From assembly GCF_042665075.1 (NCBI RefSeq), contig NZ_JBHTBR010000005.1:992001-1056000 (forward strand): 64,000 nucleotides of DNA. The letters are read 5' to 3'. The position numbers and the translations under genes are program-made. Positions 63,063 through 64,000 of this stretch are shown piece after piece. The number at the start of each line of letters is the position of its first letter. Positions within the stretch are counted from its first letter, which is position 1. This stretch comes from Hirschia litorea. GTDB lineage: Bacteria; Pseudomonadota; Alphaproteobacteria; Caulobacterales; Hyphomonadaceae. The notes under the pieces were generated by a model. The model made no database searches and had not been told where the DNA came from. It was given only the letters and a program-made list of their open reading frames with translations.

Positions 63063-64000
63063 ATGAGTGCGCGTAACGTATTGCCTCCAAAATTAAGTTA
63101 TACATCGGGCATATCCAGTCAGCCATTGCTCTATAAAACGGTGGGGGCCGCTTTAAGTGACGCTGCACAGATGGCGCCAAATAAAGAGGCGATTGTCTCG
63201 GTGCATCAAGATATTAGGATGACATACGCTGATCTGGACGCGCTAGTGTCCAAGGTCGCATCTGGGCTTATTGCTCTGGGAATTAAACCTGGGGAACGGG
63301 TTGGGATTTGGTCTCCAAATTGTGTTGAATGGGCTGTAACGCAATATGCGACAGCACGTGCGGGTATTATACTTGTGAACATAAATCCAGCGTATCGGCC
63401 ATCCGAGCTGGAATATGTCTTAAATAAAGTCGGCTGTGCAGGGCTTATCCTTGCGGACAGGTTCAAAACTTCAAACTATATTGAAATGCTGCGAGAAATT
63501 GCACCTCATGTGTTTGATGCAAAGGCTGAGCATACAAAAGCGCCTCATCTTAGACATGCTATTTTGTTGGATGATACTGCGCGCAATCATGGCTTGATGA
63601 GTTTTGCAGAATTATCCAATTTGGGAACTGAAGACACGGATCGAGTATTGGGTGATTTGCAGTTACAATTGCAGCCGGAAGATCCAATAAATATTCAATT
63701 TACAAGCGGAACAACCGGGCTTCCTAAGGGAGCGACACTTACACACCATAACATTGTTAATAATGGATATTTTGTCGGTGAAGGCATAGGTCTCACAGCT
63801 GCAGACCGTATATGTGTGCCAGTTCCATTATATCACTGTTTTGGGATGGTTATGGGCAATATTGCTGCCGTGACGCATGCCTCAGTGGTTGTGTATCCAG
63901 AAGCTGGGTTTGAACCTGTTGCAACGCTAAAGGCTATAGAGAATGAGAAATGTACGGCCGTTTATGGTGTGCCGACAATGTTCATCGCGATGCTGGCAAG
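63063..64000 (+). CDS. Fatty-acyl-CoA synthetase (AMP-binding family), partial
   Basis: The first 312 codons are in the window and the frame runs off the right edge. The AMP-binding signature FTSGTTGLPKGATLTHHN is present (about 220-237), and the N-terminal YTSGISSQPLLYKTVGAAL opening resembles the ACSF2/FadD-like medium-chain acyl-CoA synthetases. It would activate a fatty acid with ATP and CoA. It is co-directional with the TonB receptor but separated by two hairpins. Confidence 0.9.
   Translation, partial: MSARNVLPPKLSYTSGISSQPLLYKTVGAALSDAAQMAPNKEAIVSVHQDIRMTYADLDALVSKVASGLIALGIKPGERVGIWSPNCVEWAVTQYATARAGIILVNINPAYRPSELEYVLNKVGCAGLILADRFKTSNYIEMLREIAPHVFDAKAEHTKAPHLRHAILLDDTARNHGLMSFAELSNLGTEDTDRVLGDLQLQLQPEDPINIQFTSGTTGLPKGATLTHHNIVNNGYFVGEGIGLTAADRICVPVPLYHCFGMVMGNIAAVTHASVVVYPEAGFEPVATLKAIENEKCTAVYGVPTMFIAMLA

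Noticed and set aside
1..64000. CRISPR arrays, tRNA, rRNA genes, insertion sequences or prophage genes
   Set aside because: No regularly spaced repeats, cloverleaf-like segments, transposase or phage-type products were seen in the window.

Overview
The window looks like chromosomal DNA of a marine alphaproteobacterium, probably near the Hyphomonadaceae/Maricaulales. The reasons are several large Caulobacter-type TonB receptors, an ECF sigma/ChrR pair, a PiuA/PiuC iron module, and an apparently moderate GC content (judged by eye, not computed). Assignment to a genus is not possible from the sequence alone.

About the first 40 kb is a polysaccharide-utilisation locus that fits a sulfated galactan of red algae. 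Positions 131-10167 hold the De Ley-Doudoroff route from D-galactose to pyruvate and glyceraldehyde-3-phosphate: a probable sugar dehydrogenase (SDR), an SMP-30 lactonase, DgoD, DgoK and DgoA. With them are a sugar-porter MFS protein, a GntR regulator, a sulfatase and a glutathione-dependent formaldehyde dehydrogenase. Positions 10571-19432 are one co-directional cluster: a DUF1080 lipoprotein, a hydroxypyruvate-isomerase-like enzyme, a planctomycete-type multidomain cytochrome (DUF1549/DUF1553), its DUF1501 partner, cytochrome c', cytochrome b561, and an exported, catalytically altered paralogue of the isomerase. Positions 19482-28308 hold a LacI regulator and a divergent seven-gene operon: Gfo/Idh oxidoreductase, two TIM-barrel proteins, a nucleoside-permease-like MFS protein, a second DUF1080 lipoprotein, a gluconate-dehydrogenase subunit-3-like protein and a GMC oxidoreductase. 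This resembles the 3-keto-glycoside systems, in which a sugar is oxidised in the periplasm before the glycosidic bond is broken. Positions 29056-39404 hold a large TonB receptor, two more sulfatases, a GH16 endo-galactanase-like lipoprotein and an FG-GAP/ASPIC protein. LacI-type operator-like sites lie in front of the DUF1080 operon, the Gfo/Idh operon and the TonB receptor, so these may form one regulon.

From about 39.6 kb the content is unrelated to glycans. There is an MFS transporter, SpeG spermidine acetyltransferase, and a Fur-box-controlled catecholate siderophore receptor with PiuC. Next come a guanidine-III riboswitch ahead of a Gdx-type guanidinium exporter, and an AcrA-AcrB-OprM efflux operon with a divergent TetR gene and a perfect 20-bp palindrome between them.

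Positions 52141-58805 are an ECF sigma/ChrR stress module. Two divergent, matching promoters (TGATCC, 18 bp, TATAGA or TAAACA) drive the sigma-chrR pair and a six-gene lipid-modification operon (FAD oxidoreductase, DUF1365, cyclopropane-fatty-acid synthase, chalcone-isomerase-like protein, DUF3833, SDR). The end of the window holds an AraC regulator divergent from a third TonB receptor, then the start of an acyl-CoA synthetase gene.

The most promising candidate for an undescribed system is the combination at 10571-28308: a sulfated-galactan locus with no classical exo-glycosidase in view, but with two oxidative, haem-linked modules that may do that work.
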